Origin: Cryptomeria japonica
Lineage: Eukaryota; Streptophyta; Pinopsida; Cupressales; Cupressaceae
Assembly: GCF_030272615.1 (NCBI RefSeq)
Contig: NC_081412.1
Span: 477,871,657-477,935,656, forward strand
DNA: 64,000 nucleotides
Direction of reading: 5' to 3'
The translations under genes and the position numbers were made by a program. The notes beneath the pieces are model-generated. The model had not been told where the DNA came from. It saw nothing but the letters and a program-made list of their open reading frames with translations, and searched no databases. Of this stretch, positions 34,267-45,761 are shown one piece after another (within the stretch, counting starts at the first letter, position 1; the number at the start of each line of letters is the position of its first letter).

Positions 34267-34401
34267 TGTTGAGACATGGACCAGCTAGGACTCAAACCTA
34301 GGACCTTCCATACGCTGCTGGAGTGCTCTACCACTGAGCTACTGGCCCCTCTTGGACCAGTCCATCGTCGGTCCGGGTGTGGCTTATTTCCAACACCAAC
34401 A
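34267..34401 (-). repeat. tRNA-like TRIM LTR copy 3
   Basis: Best-paired acceptor stem of the three copies. Followed directly by the right TSD CGCTT. Confidence 0.9.
34278..34348 (-). other. tRNA-like sequence within TRIM LTR copy 3 (71 nt)
   Basis: On the minus strand: 7-bp acceptor stem (GGGCCAG with CTGGTCC, one G-T pair), D arm GCTC/GAGC with A box TAGCTCAGTGGT, imperfect anticodon arm (about four pairs, TCCA/TGGA), and T arm CTAGG/CCTAG with a 7-nt loop. The spacing is that of a real tRNA. No CCA end and no T-run terminator follow; the sequence continues to the LTR end and primer site. Could drive pol III transcription; whether it does is unknown. Confidence 0.75.
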
Positions 34402-34957
34402 CGCTTAACTTCGATCATTAGTGGAGATTGTTCGATCCGATGGTCCATATTGGTGATCTGAAAAACCTCTACACACCCTTTGAAGATTGCAGCGCCTTTG
34501 CGTAGTTGTGCTTTGCTGGCGAAGCAAAGTGTGGTTTGATTTTGCATGAGTGATCCCATCTCCTGTTCTTAGGATTAGATTAGCTTTAGCATAGTTCTCT
34601 ATACCCTACTCTGATTTAGTTTCTCCATAATTCGAAAATCCAAAAAATCCAAAACTAGGGCTTTCATTGCAAATCATCCGTATAGAAATCCTCGAGCTTG
34701 CATGAGTTTATCATCTTCTTCAATTGAACACACGTAAGGCCCCTTGGGTTAACAGCAAACCCATCAAACAACTGAGTCATGTCCACGCATTGGAGGAACC
34801 TTGGAATTAGCCGTTTGAACTTTATGCAATCTTAGCATACGGACTAATTTTGATCAAGAGAGGGTAAGGTGACCGTTGGTGACTTTATTCTGTGTTCGAC
34901 GCTGTCAAAAAAACACGTGAAGAACTAGTAAATAGAACTTCTTTATATACCTACTAC

Positions 34958-36003
34958 CTAAGTCACCAGGTTCGAATTCGAATTCGAATTCGGCAACAAT
35001 AAAATTCGGATGAAGTTCGACAAATGTAAAAAATTCGAAAAAAAATTCGACATTAAATTCGCCTATATAAATTTAAATTTTTTAAAACTATATAAAAAAT
35101 AAATTCATTAAATTATCAAAATAACTTAAATTTTTAAATAGATTTGAAATATTATTATAAAATAAAATAATTTTGAAATGAAATGATCAAATTTGTCATT
35201 TATTAAAATTAAATAGTATTATATTGAATTTAAAATTAATATAAATATTTTACAATGTAAATTAATATTATTAAAAATAAAACTCTATTATGAATTTTTA
35301 ATACAATATAATAATTTTAAAAAACATTCTAATATAAATGTATTTAAAATTTTAATTTTTAATTTAGTAATATATAAATAATAAAAATGTTAAATACATA
35401 TTAAGCGAAATATATTTTAAGCATAGTTTCCTTCCATCGTGATCGTAAAATATATTTATTACTTAATTTCCATAGCGATGAGGCACAGGCTGCATAGTTT
35501 CCTCCAGGTGAAGGGTCATGTTTATGTGTGGAGAAGAGAAGCAAAGCAAGCAAACAAATCTCCCTGTAGCTACACATTTTCGTGCACAAGGCCGTTTCGA
35601 GAATGCCCCGGGCTTGAGCCGTGATTCGAACCTTCGACCTGTAGCAAAAATGCCCGTCAATTCGCCGTTTTGCTGCACAATCAGATTGTGCAAAACGGTG
35701 GCCATGTGTTGCTGGTTGCGTAAAACCTCTGCAGGCTTCTCTTCTTTTGATTGTGTTTGTGTGCTTCTGTTCTCACACCGGCGACACTCCTGCTCGTCGA
35801 CCACCATTATTTCCGGCCAAGATTTGCGCCTATTCCTCCAAAATGTGAATGTGTATCAGACGACAGAATATATTTGAATATAAAAAGCCCTAGTTTCGCT
35901 CCGTACGAATTTTGGGCCGAATTTGAACGAATTTTTATTATTTTATTGAAATTCGCCAAATTTCGAATTTCATGTATGAAATTCGGCGAATGAGGTGACT
36001 TAG
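34958..36003. mobile_element. hAT miniature element with TTCGAATT-rich ends (1046 bp)
   Basis: Perfect 8-bp TSD CCTACTAC (34950-34957 and 36004-36011) and perfect 10-bp terminal inverted repeat CTAAGTCACC. GAATTCG words crowd both ends. The left half is extremely AT-rich; 35460-35880 is clearly GC-richer and exon-like in composition, possibly captured host DNA, but I recognise no protein in it. Confidence 0.9.
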
Positions 36004-36437
36004 CCTACTACATTTCTATCCATCCCCTATTCAATACTGCTTTTCTTTCAACAAGCCCTAGGTTGCTTATCCTCCAAAATATTTTTGATGAGGTATGGAA
36101 AGTGCCCAGTCCCTACATAAAGCACAGTTCCATATAAACAGTTAGACAAAACAGAAAATACATAAAACACTGGCTGACCACTAGGCCAAGCCAGTCAAAT
36201 AGAACAACACAGACAACTGAACAGTTGAGAGACAGCAACCAAAAAACCAGAACCAACACAAAGAACAGAAACTGAGAAGTAGAGAAAGGAATTTCAATCC
36301 TTTCTTGTAGTTCTGAGTATTTCATCCCAATTAGCTGCTCCAATTGTCAGATGCTTATCCTTCTTGCTCATCTTCTTCCATGGAACTTGAACATCTTCAT
36401 TCTTGTCCTGCTGTTTCTTTCATTTGTTAAGCTCAAA

Positions 36438-36680
36438 TTAAAAAGTGACCAACCCTGTTACCACCTTTCTCATTATTCCATCTGTGATCTTAACAAGCTC
36501 GTTCATGTCTTTTTCCAATTTGACAAGTCTATTTTGATATAATTTCATAGTGTGAAACATATTAGTCCAATTATCTTTACAACTTTTGCATCCTCTGACA
36601 CTATCCTGCAGTTCCTCCAGATCATCCACTCTGGCTTGTAAATCAACAATTTTTGCATAATTGTTATCCAATGGGTCCAC
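36438..36680 (-). pseudogene. short unrecognised frame with coiled-coil character
   Basis: An 80-codon frame (MDPLDNNYAKIVDLQARVDD..., then KSCKDNWTNMFHTMK) is rich in Leu, Asp, Lys heptad-like spacing. Immediately upstream the DNA is a tandem duplication whose copy would repeat the DPLDxxYAKIVD phrase but for a stop, suggesting a once longer repetitive coding region. It resembles tails of retroelement ORF1 proteins only in a general way; I cannot assign it. Confidence 0.25.
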
Positions 36681-36727
36681 TCTGGCTTGTTAATCAACAA
36701 TTTTTGCATAATAGCTATCCAATGGGT
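36626..36727. repeat. two-copy tandem repeat, 51-bp unit
   Basis: CCACTCTGGCTTGTWAATCA starts each copy at 36626 and 36677. 51 bp is 17 codons, so it would preserve frame in the overlapping ORF. Confidence 0.85.
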
Positions 36728-39679
36728 CCTCCATCTTCTTTCTTGTCTCCCCCAATATTATCACCTGTATTATCCATCTCCTCTTGGTCATCATCCTAAG
36801 TATTCATATTGACAAGGTGGAAAGAGAATAATCAATGTCCTCAAGAGGTGACTGAAAACCCATCTCCTCAACCTGAACATTTTTCTCAGTGTCAGACACC
36901 AAATGGATGTCAAGTGTCAACCTCCTCATCAACAACAAAGCCCTTCTTATTCTCAGACGAAGTCACCTTACCAGAACCAGTAGAGAGGCTTTTCCTAAAT
37001 GGGTAGAACTTCTCTTACCTGAGCAGTCAAAAACATTCTCCTCCCTAGCTTTGTTATCTTCAGAATTAGCAAAAGTGGAACCTATGTTGAAATTGACTGA
37101 AGCAAATTTAATTTTAACCTTAGTGTTTTTGTTTTTGCAGGGATAAATTTTCAGCTTATCCTTATCCTTAAGGGATATAAGAATATCTTTAGGAGGGATC
37201 TCTCAAATCTTCTTCCTTTCTTGCCCTTAGGAAGTGGGGTTGTGGGAATATTCTCAGAACTGGAAACAAGCATGCCCTTTAACCCCTTGGAAACAGGGGT
37301 AGGGAGAGAGTAGGCTCAAAATTTGTATCATCCATCTCCTTTGAAGTATTTAGATATCTTTAATTCAAACTCTTTCTCATTGAACCTCTAGAATCATATT
37401 GCCTTTTGTGAACAATCACATTTTAAATAATCCTAGGATTTTATTCTCTTACCCATTTATAGGTCTTGATAATCTTTCTTCTTTTGCAAAAATCTTCATC
37501 GTTTTGGTATAATTCATTGACACTTCAAATCCAATCATCTTTTTTGATGTGGTTCGAACGACAGTTACTAGACTCAGACTCAGCACAGACTTCATAGGCT
37601 GATTTTGACCCAGGCTAGGTTTTGACAATTTGAAACAAAAAAAATGATATATATAGACTTTTTAAGGAAGCATGCGTTTTCCTATTTGAGCTTCTCTAAA
37701 CAATCAGTTTATTGACATTTTAATGTATTATTTTGAAAACTAAAAATTTGTACATCAGATGTTATAAAATATATTATAAGAAATTCTGGCACTGGATACT
37801 TTTGTTTGAGACATAAGAAGAGAAACAATCAAACCATCCTCAAATTTTCATTTGACACAAGCGACAGTCTCTTATCAATGTGTAATTCTCAATGAGCAGA
37901 CTTAATTTTTTATTTTCAAAATTGGAATTTGGATGTGTACGTTAGACTCAATTTTCCAGTTTGGAGGGACAATGAAATACTAGGTGTATTTGAACATACC
38001 ATTTTCAATGCTTATAGGAACATGCTGAATCATTTTGTGGAAATGCATAACACTTGTGTTCAATAATTGGAAGCGAGAAATATTTGGTTAAAAAATGGAT
38101 TTTGAGTTGTACATGTTGATTTTCAGCCTTGTACTGTACAAACCCTTTTTATATTTATTGGTGAGTTTTTAATAAAGACTTGCAAATTTGAATGCCGCAT
38201 TGTCCTTCACTTCACTACAAGTGGTAATACTTCGGACATTCAATTAGTCCAAAATTTTAAATCACATTTATTACATGACCCCTCCCCTCCTCACACTTTA
38301 TCAAACATGACAAATCATCCTATTTATGTTTGCTGAAAATTGGGTGCACTAGTGATGCTTGCAAATAGTCAGAATTGAAATGATAATGCCTTGGATCTAG
38401 AAATTTGAAATCTAAACTGGAGCTCTCTGACCTTTTGGTATATAGGTAGGTTAACTCCCTTGCCTCATTCCAAATTAGAACTTCCTTCCCTCGAAAGTGT
38501 CCAATCTTCATACTTGCTCAATTCTTTCCCAATTGGAAATTAAACCTAAGTGTTACCTTCTGACTGATCTACCAATTTTCTTATCAGTGTCAGTTGATTT
38601 GAAGATTCCTATATCTTGTAAATGCATTAGAAGCATTTGGAAATCTCCTTATATACATCAGATTCCAAATCATTGTAGAACTGTAATAATTTATATAATT
38701 CCTCAATATTAGTATATTTGGAATGCAAGCACATGATCACACCATCAATAATGATTTGTAGGGATTATTTTAGTGGCAAATCTTCGTCAATTGGCTAATA
38801 GTTCATATTGGCCCATTCAAAATTGGTAAATACATTGCAAACCATAGGGTGGCCAAATCACCCAAATTTTATGAATTATCAGTCCAATGCATTTGAATTT
38901 GCCGTCAATTTATTTTTTGAGGCATATGTAATTGATATTTTCACCACTAACAACTACACGTTCCCAATGTTGTAATTAATATATTCACCTACAATTTCAG
39001 ATGCATGTAATAATTCACCCACATATTCGCAAATATCAGAAAAGTTCATTATGTATGAGGACCCATTTTGCCCAAAACATTAATGACCAATGCCTTAGAG
39101 GACTCATTTCACCAATGACATTAAAATTTAATTGTGTAGGAGGACCCATTTTGTCAATACTATTATAACTCCATGCTAATTTTAGGTCCATATTTGCCTT
39201 GAAAATTACAGCTTATGTGTTTTGTCAAGGTTTGATTCGCCCAAAATTTACATGTATTGTTTTATAATTACGCGGGACTCACCAAATTTTTACTAAACGA
39301 TTTAAAAATCCTAAGGATTTTGCCAAAGTTTTACTATACTGTTAAAAAATCCCATGGAATTGGCCAAATATAAATTAATATAATACAATTGGAACTCTGA
39401 TTTATTTTTTCACATTTTGTTTGACTCTGATCTCTTGATTCGAATCATAGGCAAGTTATGACTACAAGCATTGATGTATTAGTGAGTCGGTGAAAACCTA
39501 AAGGTAAGTGATCATTTTTTTTGTAGTGATAAGATTATTTATCTCTTCGACATTTTTACTTTATTCTTACAAATAATATTGAGTAGGGAGACATCTAGGG
39601 CCCAATGAATCAAGGATCTATATTCTATAATTCCTTGTAAACTAAAAACATTTTTTTGCATTTTTTTATTTCATAAGAA

Positions 39680-41629
39680 ATGTCGAATAGGAACAAGACT
39701 TTTGAAAGTGGTGAAGGGAGGTCATTGAAACTCAGAACCATAATATCATATTTTGGCAATGTTTATGGTCCATCAAATGGAGATATATCATCAAACTTGC
39801 ATCAAATATTAATGAAGAAGGGAATACTTCAAAGAAAGCTCAAAATGAGTTGATTGCTTCAGATGTCAATGCTACAGATTATGTTCTAAGGGATACCTAG
39901 GGTAACTTGAATGAGTTAATTGACTTGGATGACAATGTTGCAAGTGCATGAAAGGAGAAAAGAAAAGCCAAATAAAAAAGATGATGTGCAAGTGGGATAT
40001 GACAAGGAATTTTCAAATTGTTTGGGTGTCAAAGCACCCATTCATTGAACTAGTGGAGATTTGCAAACATAGATGAACTTCCAACAAAATGTAAGTGTAA
40101 GATTTGTAATTGGAAATATAATAGGGTCAAAAAGTTGCAACTAGAATTGGACACTATAGAAAAACATATCGGTAAAGTTTATAGAAATGCCAGTCATAAA
40201 CAAAAAGGAACAATTAGTGATAAGATGGAAAACAAAAGAAGAATGTCTTCATGTTAAGCACGCTTTCAAATATGATGAACATATGCAAAGAAAGGCAAAG
40301 CTTGCTAAATGTGGAGGTTCAATTCGAGCTCAATTTAGAAAGATCATGACAAAAACAAACAAGGAAAAAATTGTTTAGTTGATTGTTTTTCTTCAAATTT
40401 TTACCAATGGGTGTCTTATGATTAACTATCCAAAGTATAATAGTTAATTATCTTTTGTGGGCATTTCTAAATTTCCTCAAACACATTGGTCAATAAATAG
40501 TGGACTAGAATGGGCAAGTTGTCTTGCTAAGGTGGAAAAACATGATTTATAAGAAAAAATAAAAGAGTCAATCTTTATTGCATTATCTTTAGATTAAGTT
40601 ATAGTGGTAGATAATACTTCTTGGGTATGTATACATGTGTATACTGTACACAAGCATGCACACCAATCTCATCTAATATGTGTTTATAAAATGAAGGAGA
40701 ATTCAACATCACATAATCTCTTTGAATTAGTTAAGAATTCTTTGAATGAAATTGGCGGTATGGATGATTTCACAATTGTCAAAAAGTTGGTGTGCGTAGG
40801 AGTTGATGAAGCTGCAATAATGCAAAGTAATAAGAACGGTTTTTGTGTAAAGCTACAAACTACTTCACTATATCTTATTGACATTCATTGCGTGGCCCAC
40901 AAAATGAATTTAACATTTAAAATTGTAAGCAAGTTTCCTTTTGTAGCAAAAGTTGAAAATCTAGTCTATGAGCTCTACGCATACTTCTGTTGAAATCCCA
41001 AATAATTTGCAAAATTTCTAAATTTTGATGAGGAATAACGGCAAGAAGTAAGCTTCTTAAGGATGTTGATACCAGATGGGTCTCCTTTTTATAGACCAGT
41101 GTAATGAGTTTTTTTAGAATATCAATACCTGATTGGAGTAATATATAGACATCATGACATAGTAGACAAAACTTCTGATTGCTTACATAGGTTAAGTGAT
41201 ATAAAGACTCGTAAATTGTTTGCTATTCTCCCCATGTTGGATGAAATGAACATGCTTGTAGAAAAGGTCCAACAAAGAACTATGTATATATCAGAATATA
41301 GTAAACTATTTAAAATCACATGCTTGACCCTCAATAATCTTTATCTATTAGAGCAATCATTTATAAGTCCAAAATTTGGTAACCAACAACTGATGTCAAA
41401 TATGGACAATCTTGTTAACTTTTTACACTTTAATGCGAGCAAGGAGTTATGTGTCTTTGTACGTGGATCTGAAATACCGATGTACTATTTTACCATTGTC
41501 GTTGTTGGGCACTCTACTAGAGTGAGGGAAGTTACTATTAAAAGGGAAGCTTTTAGCGACAATTTTAATTTTGTAAATACCACTTTAAAGAATATTGAGA
41601 AAGTTGTTTCCTCAAAGATTAGAGGCTAA
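39680..41629 (+). pseudogene. hAT-like transposase (zinc finger plus RNase H-fold type), heavily decayed
   Basis: Pieces in order on the plus strand: an N-terminus (MSNRNKTFESGEGRSLKLRT, then IISYFGN) at 39680; a CxxC zinc-finger segment KCKCKICNWK followed by LDTIEKHIGKVY near 40088-40180; a catalytic-core stretch FTIVKKLVCVGVDEAAIMQS, then LIDIHCVAHKMNLTFKIV at 40760-40930; and FAILPMLDEMNMLVEKVQQR at 41216-41280. The D-x-A...HCVAH pairing is typical of hAT-type transposases that also occur in zinc finger MYM-type proteins. Multiple stops and frameshifts separate the pieces. The gene ends about 30 bp before the gypsy A LTR at 41659, so its 3' part was probably displaced by that insertion. 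No introns are evident. Confidence 0.7.
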
Positions 41630-43425
41630 TTCCTTCTAGAAGAACTACTAGAAGCATGTGTAATGCCCCGCCAGGAACCCTAAAGGAAAACAACATAACG
41701 AGGCAACTAAAGGGTAAAATACTAAGTGTACTAACTATAATCATTGCACGTTTAACAACACAACGGAAGTCAATCATAAGTTTTCCTAATGGTAACCAAT
41801 GAAGATTAATTTTCATAGATTATATTAACACCACAGTTAATCCATTTAATTAAATAAATTGAACTCTTAAGTTTAAAACTACACATACATCCAAATTTCA
41901 TAATAAAGAAATAAAAGGATTCCAATGTATCCAATTTCCATAAACCATTTAAACATAAGATCAAAACAATAACATTCATTTCACTGACATAATAATATTA
42001 CAATATCCATAAATACATGGCTTCCAATAATACCACTGGTTACAAAGATACAATATCAAGGTTACATAAAAGTCTGATACAATGACCACAAGGTCTCAAC
42101 TGAACAATGATCTCGAACAAGAACTGGTACATAAACCATGATCCATGAACACCAGCGAAGCCTTTCCTCGCCTGAAGATACAATCCAGAACATTCGATGG
42201 GAAGTGGCACTACCACCCGACCATGTGATCCCGCAATGGAACCACCCCACCGTGCTAGGAGATAGTAGAAAACCCTCAAGCAAGACAAGTACAAAAGGAC
42301 GACAAGACTCTGCAACCATCCATGTAACACAACTCACAAAACACTAGTGACTCTAAGAAGAGAGTGTCATCACATAGCTTGATGGTTACCATGGTACAGC
42401 CTCCATAGGTCCCGGCCCCCATACTCGGGTTTCTCCTGGTAACCTCTCCCGAGCGTCCGGTTCCAACCAAGTCTCATGCGGACCCTACCAATCCTTTCGT
42501 GAAGACAAGGTGGTAAGTTTGCCATTCTAGGCCTTCTCGTAACATCATGAGCCCTGTACAAGCACTCATCTATGCACGAGGCACATTTATCTTAATTAAT
42601 ATTTAAATCTACCCACCCCCTAATCAATTATTAGGTTATCACTTTTTAACTAACTTTCGACGGGTTATCCTGTCATCCACTTTGGGCACAACCCCCGCTC
42701 GAAAGCCACTCTCTCTCTTAAGACACTAACAGGAAATGTTTCTCTCTACGAGAACTCTATGGCGAAACAAGCAACCATAAACAATCCTGACAAACACAGG
42801 TGATGGATACACAAATACCAACCCAAGAATGACCATTTGGACAAAGACACACAATGGCTCATATCAAATAGGTTATACAACAACACCTGGTCTAGGAGAA
42901 ATAATATCATAGGACACAATGACAATTTAATCAAAACTGCAATAAAACTTGATTGAGAACACATTATACGCAAGATCCTATTACAAGCAATCTTTCCTTA
43001 AAAACAGTCAAAGCATAAATGACATGCAATTTACAAATTTCCAGATAACAAGAATTTACAATTTAAAAAAAAAAAAACATTCACTTTGTCATTTGTCCAA
43101 AAAGATTTAAAATACAAATAATTCTCCTAATGTATTTTCAACATATTTATTTAAATTAACATTCCAAACTGTAATTAAATAATATTTAAAATAACATTTA
43201 AAATATTATAATAACTACCAAAAGAAACATATCTATTATATATATATATATTTATATATATAAACTCATATATGAATATACATATATTTATTTATATACA
43301 TACATATAATAATAATTTTTAATTTATTTAATCCCCTGGGTCCGAAACCCGAAACAGTGAACAGGGTTTAGAATTTAATTTAAAAAGACTAACAAAAAAA
43401 ACACTTTTACAATTACCGAAAAGCC

Positions 43426-43552
43426 CTGTCACGGTAGCCTATGCTACCACCGGTAGCTAGTACTATCGTCCGGTAGCACTACTACCCTAGGTAGCGGCTA
43501 CCGCGCGGTAGTACTGTGTACTACCGCCGGTAGCGGATGCTACCGTGCAGTT
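43426..43552. repeat. cluster of GGTAGC/GCTACC inverted words
   Basis: More than ten GGTAG or CTACC words alternate over ~125 bp (for example GCTACCACCGGTAGC, CCGCCGGTAGCGGATGCTACCG). Single strands could form many alternative short hairpins. GC-rich island in otherwise AT-rich LTR. Confidence 0.8.
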
Positions 43553-44360
43553 TGTTTTATTTTTAATTTTTAATTTTTTTTTTTTTTATAATTATTTTAT
43601 ATATATATTTTTTAATATATTTTTAAACAGGAAAATAATTAAACAATATTTTTTTTTAATAATTTCATTTTAATAAAATTTTAACAATAATAACAAAAAA
43701 CAATATTTTTCCAATAATTCCATTTTAACAAAATTTGAATTCTTTTTTTTTTTCAAATTTAATTAACCCAAATAAATTTAATGTGTAATTAAATTTATTT
43801 TCTTAAGGTAATTAAAACCATTTTTCAGGTAAATACCCTTTCTCCTAAATCGTGCAATTTCCATGCATCATAAAAACTTGGCAAACTTTCTATAATAATT
43901 TTCCTAATTTTCACAAAATTACGTTCTTTCCACAAACAAGAAATACACATCAGGCATGAGTTTTCAAACAAAACTCGAATTCACCAGAAGAGAGTTTTGG
44001 ATTTGGCAATTATTTTACACACATCAAGCAGAGAAAAATAGAAACATTTTTAATAAAACACAACTAAGAATTCATCTAACCTGGTATAGTTTTCTTGGAA
44101 TTTTTTTGTAGAAGAGCCCTAATCCCTTCAATATCTTCCAATAAATTTTCTTCACCTAAATTCTTGACCTGTTCCTGTGTATTCTTGTCTATGTTTCTAA
44201 AATAAAGACCTAACCCCTATTTAAACTAAAATTCTAGGTTCAATAGCTTTTTCACAAAAAACCTAAATCTAGAATAATAGTAATTTATTTATATTATTTT
44301 CTAAATTTATCGCATACAATAATTTAAAACATTATTCTTTCATTACTTTTCTCATGCACA

Positions 44361-44508
44361 TTAATTAATTTTCTAAATAAAGAATTAATACAATATTTTA
44401 ATTCCAATTAATTAATTTTCTAAATAAAGAATTAAAACAATACTTTTAATTCCAATTAATTAATTTTCTAAATAAAGAATTAAAACAATACTTTAATTCC
44501 AATTAATC
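44361..44508. repeat. three tandem copies of a 47-48-bp AT-rich unit
   Basis: TTAATTAATTTTCTAAATAA begins each copy; TTCTAAATAAAG is at 44371, 44418 and 44466. Confidence 0.85.
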
Positions 44509-45293
44509 CTTTTATTCATTTATTTAATTATAACTTTAGAATACAATTAATCTAATTTATTTTTAAAATAAAAATATATTATTAATACCATGCAGCTTAA
44601 TTTAATAATTCCTTTAATTAACTAAATTTATAATCTCAATGCATAAACAATACAATAATGAGATAATTTCATAAACTTAATTAATTAATTAATTAAATCC
44701 ACTAAAACACTCAAATTAAACAAATCTCAAGCAATTGCCCATAAAAGATAAAATGACAAAATACGAAGATCGAACTAACTGACAAAACGACTAACTGACG
44801 ACACTCATACGAGTGTAACTGAGTAAAATAGGGTCAACTACTATCTCCTCCACTTCCATCGGAAAATATAAGGCACGCTCAGACTTGTGAAGCCAGGTGG
44901 AGACGATACCCCGTACCTATCCGGTACTTGTACCTGCAATATCGTACATCACCGAACCACACATGCATACATATATATAATATAGAAAACACGGCAAACA
45001 CACCGATGAAGGAGAATCGCGACGTTCCCTGTCTCACCGAAATGAGTGAAGGAAAATCGTCCCCTTGCATCCAATACACTAGCAAACACACAACGTATAA
45101 TTCCACATTGCATAATTAAAGTAAAATGTCAGTACATAGCAATAATACATACTGCAAATAAATTATACATCTCATCTCCAAATAAAGCATAATGTCATAA
45201 AAATCTAAATAATATGTCATGGTAATGTATCCACTGAAAAACAACCAATAATAAAATATGAGTCTAATGAGTTCAACTAGTAGGGGTACTACA

Positions 45294-45308
45294 TTCTCCC
45301 CCCCAAAA
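45294..45308 (-). other. gypsy A polypurine tract
   Basis: Minus strand TTTTGGGGGGGAGAA directly upstream of the LTR start TGTAGTACCCC. Confidence 0.75.
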
Positions 45309-45761
45309 CTAGGCTTACTCCTGGAAGCCTTAAATAAATAAGAATACAGTTCTCTCATCTTTGCTGCATCCTCTCAAGTCGCCGAGGCCTCATCATTTGG
45401 GTCCCATAGGACCCTTACTTGGTCGATGGTACGACCCCTGAGGATCAAATCCCGACGTTGAAGAATGTGCACGGGCTCCATGGAAAGTTGCCCGTCCTCG
45501 ACCTGCAAAGAGTTCCAATCAAGAACATTTGTCACATCTGGATGATAAGGTCAAAGAACTGAAACATGAAAGACATCGTGGATGCGGGATAGACTCGGTG
45601 GCAAAGCAAGACGGTAGGCAACAGGCCCTATCCTCTCAATGATCTCAAAAGGTCCAACAAACCGAAGCGCCAACTTAGATCCCTTTCCATAACGGATCAG
45701 ACTCTTCCGCGGACGCACTCTCAAGAACACACGATCGCCAACAGAAAACTGACGATCTACC
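45305..45761 (-). pseudogene. gypsy A integrase C-terminus and chromodomain-like tail
   Basis: Minus-strand frame from the gypsy B junction: [19 protein letters not shown], then [18 protein letters not shown] and [20 protein letters not shown], the GPF/Y-type module that follows the integrase core in gypsy elements and helps DNA binding. The tail QVRVLWDPNDEASAT and MRELYSYLF is chromodomain-like, which in chromoviruses targets chromatin. A stop replaces the Trp expected after ASAT (TGA). It joins in sense to the fragment at 57049-58497 once gypsy B is ignored: one side ends in DAHR-type residues, the other starts VDRQF, across TSD GGTAG. Confidence 0.85.

Larger units (their letters stand above)
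33869..34401 (-). mobile_element. tandem TRIM array LTR-int-LTR-int-LTR with a tRNA-like LTR
   Basis: Three 135-bp LTRs (33869-34003, 34068-34202, 34267-34401) alternate with two 64-bp interiors (34004-34067, 34203-34266). The whole 533 bp is flanked by a perfect TSD CGCTT (33864-33868 and 34402-34406), so it is bounded like one insertion. On the minus strand each LTR starts TGTTGGTGTTGG and ends TCTCAACA or a close variant; the interior opens with an iMet primer site (TGGTATCAGAGCC or variant) and closes with a purine run GGGGGG. A single unit would be only 334 bp. The LTR contains an almost complete tRNA fold (see 34278-34348). Confidence 0.9.
31125..34923 (+). mobile_element. solo LTR of a long-LTR gypsy-type family
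   Basis: Starts TGTTGTGACC with CACACATCACCCCAT just inside, as in gypsy B and element D, and ends CACGTGAAGA, comparable to the gypsy B end CACGTCAACA (final CA changed to GA). A perfect 5-bp TSD, ACTAG, lies at 31120-31124 and 34924-34928. No internal region follows, so it is a solo LTR produced by LTR-LTR recombination. Without the nested 538-bp TRIM insertion and its TSD copy the LTR is about 3.26 kb. A TATA box lies at 33563. Confidence 0.75.
36012..39679. other. no gene recognised apart from a short coiled-coil-like frame
   Basis: Phrases such as GACCCATTTTG and CCAAATTTTT recur loosely between 38800 and 39400. No element boundaries seen. Confidence 0.4.
41659..45293 (-). repeat. gypsy A 3' LTR (3635 bp)
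   Basis: The minus strand starts TGTAGTACCCC right after a polypurine tract and ends GGGGCATTACA, forming an imperfect 11-bp terminal inverted repeat that supports both ends. A TATA-like AGTTTAAATAGGGG lies near 44215-44230. Contains the GGTAGC palindrome cluster and a 47-48-bp tandem repeat. Confidence 0.75.

Noticed and set aside
33869-34401. Three genuine tRNA genes in tandem
   Set aside because: The tRNA-like parts lie within 135-bp LTRs with primer sites, purine runs and a common TSD, have a poor anticodon arm and lack a T-run terminator.
36438-37146. LINE ORF1
   Set aside because: Only general coiled-coil character and a small repeat; no endonuclease or RT nearby.
43230-43310. Regulatory TA-rich element
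   Set aside because: Simple TATATA low-complexity DNA within an LTR; no supporting context.
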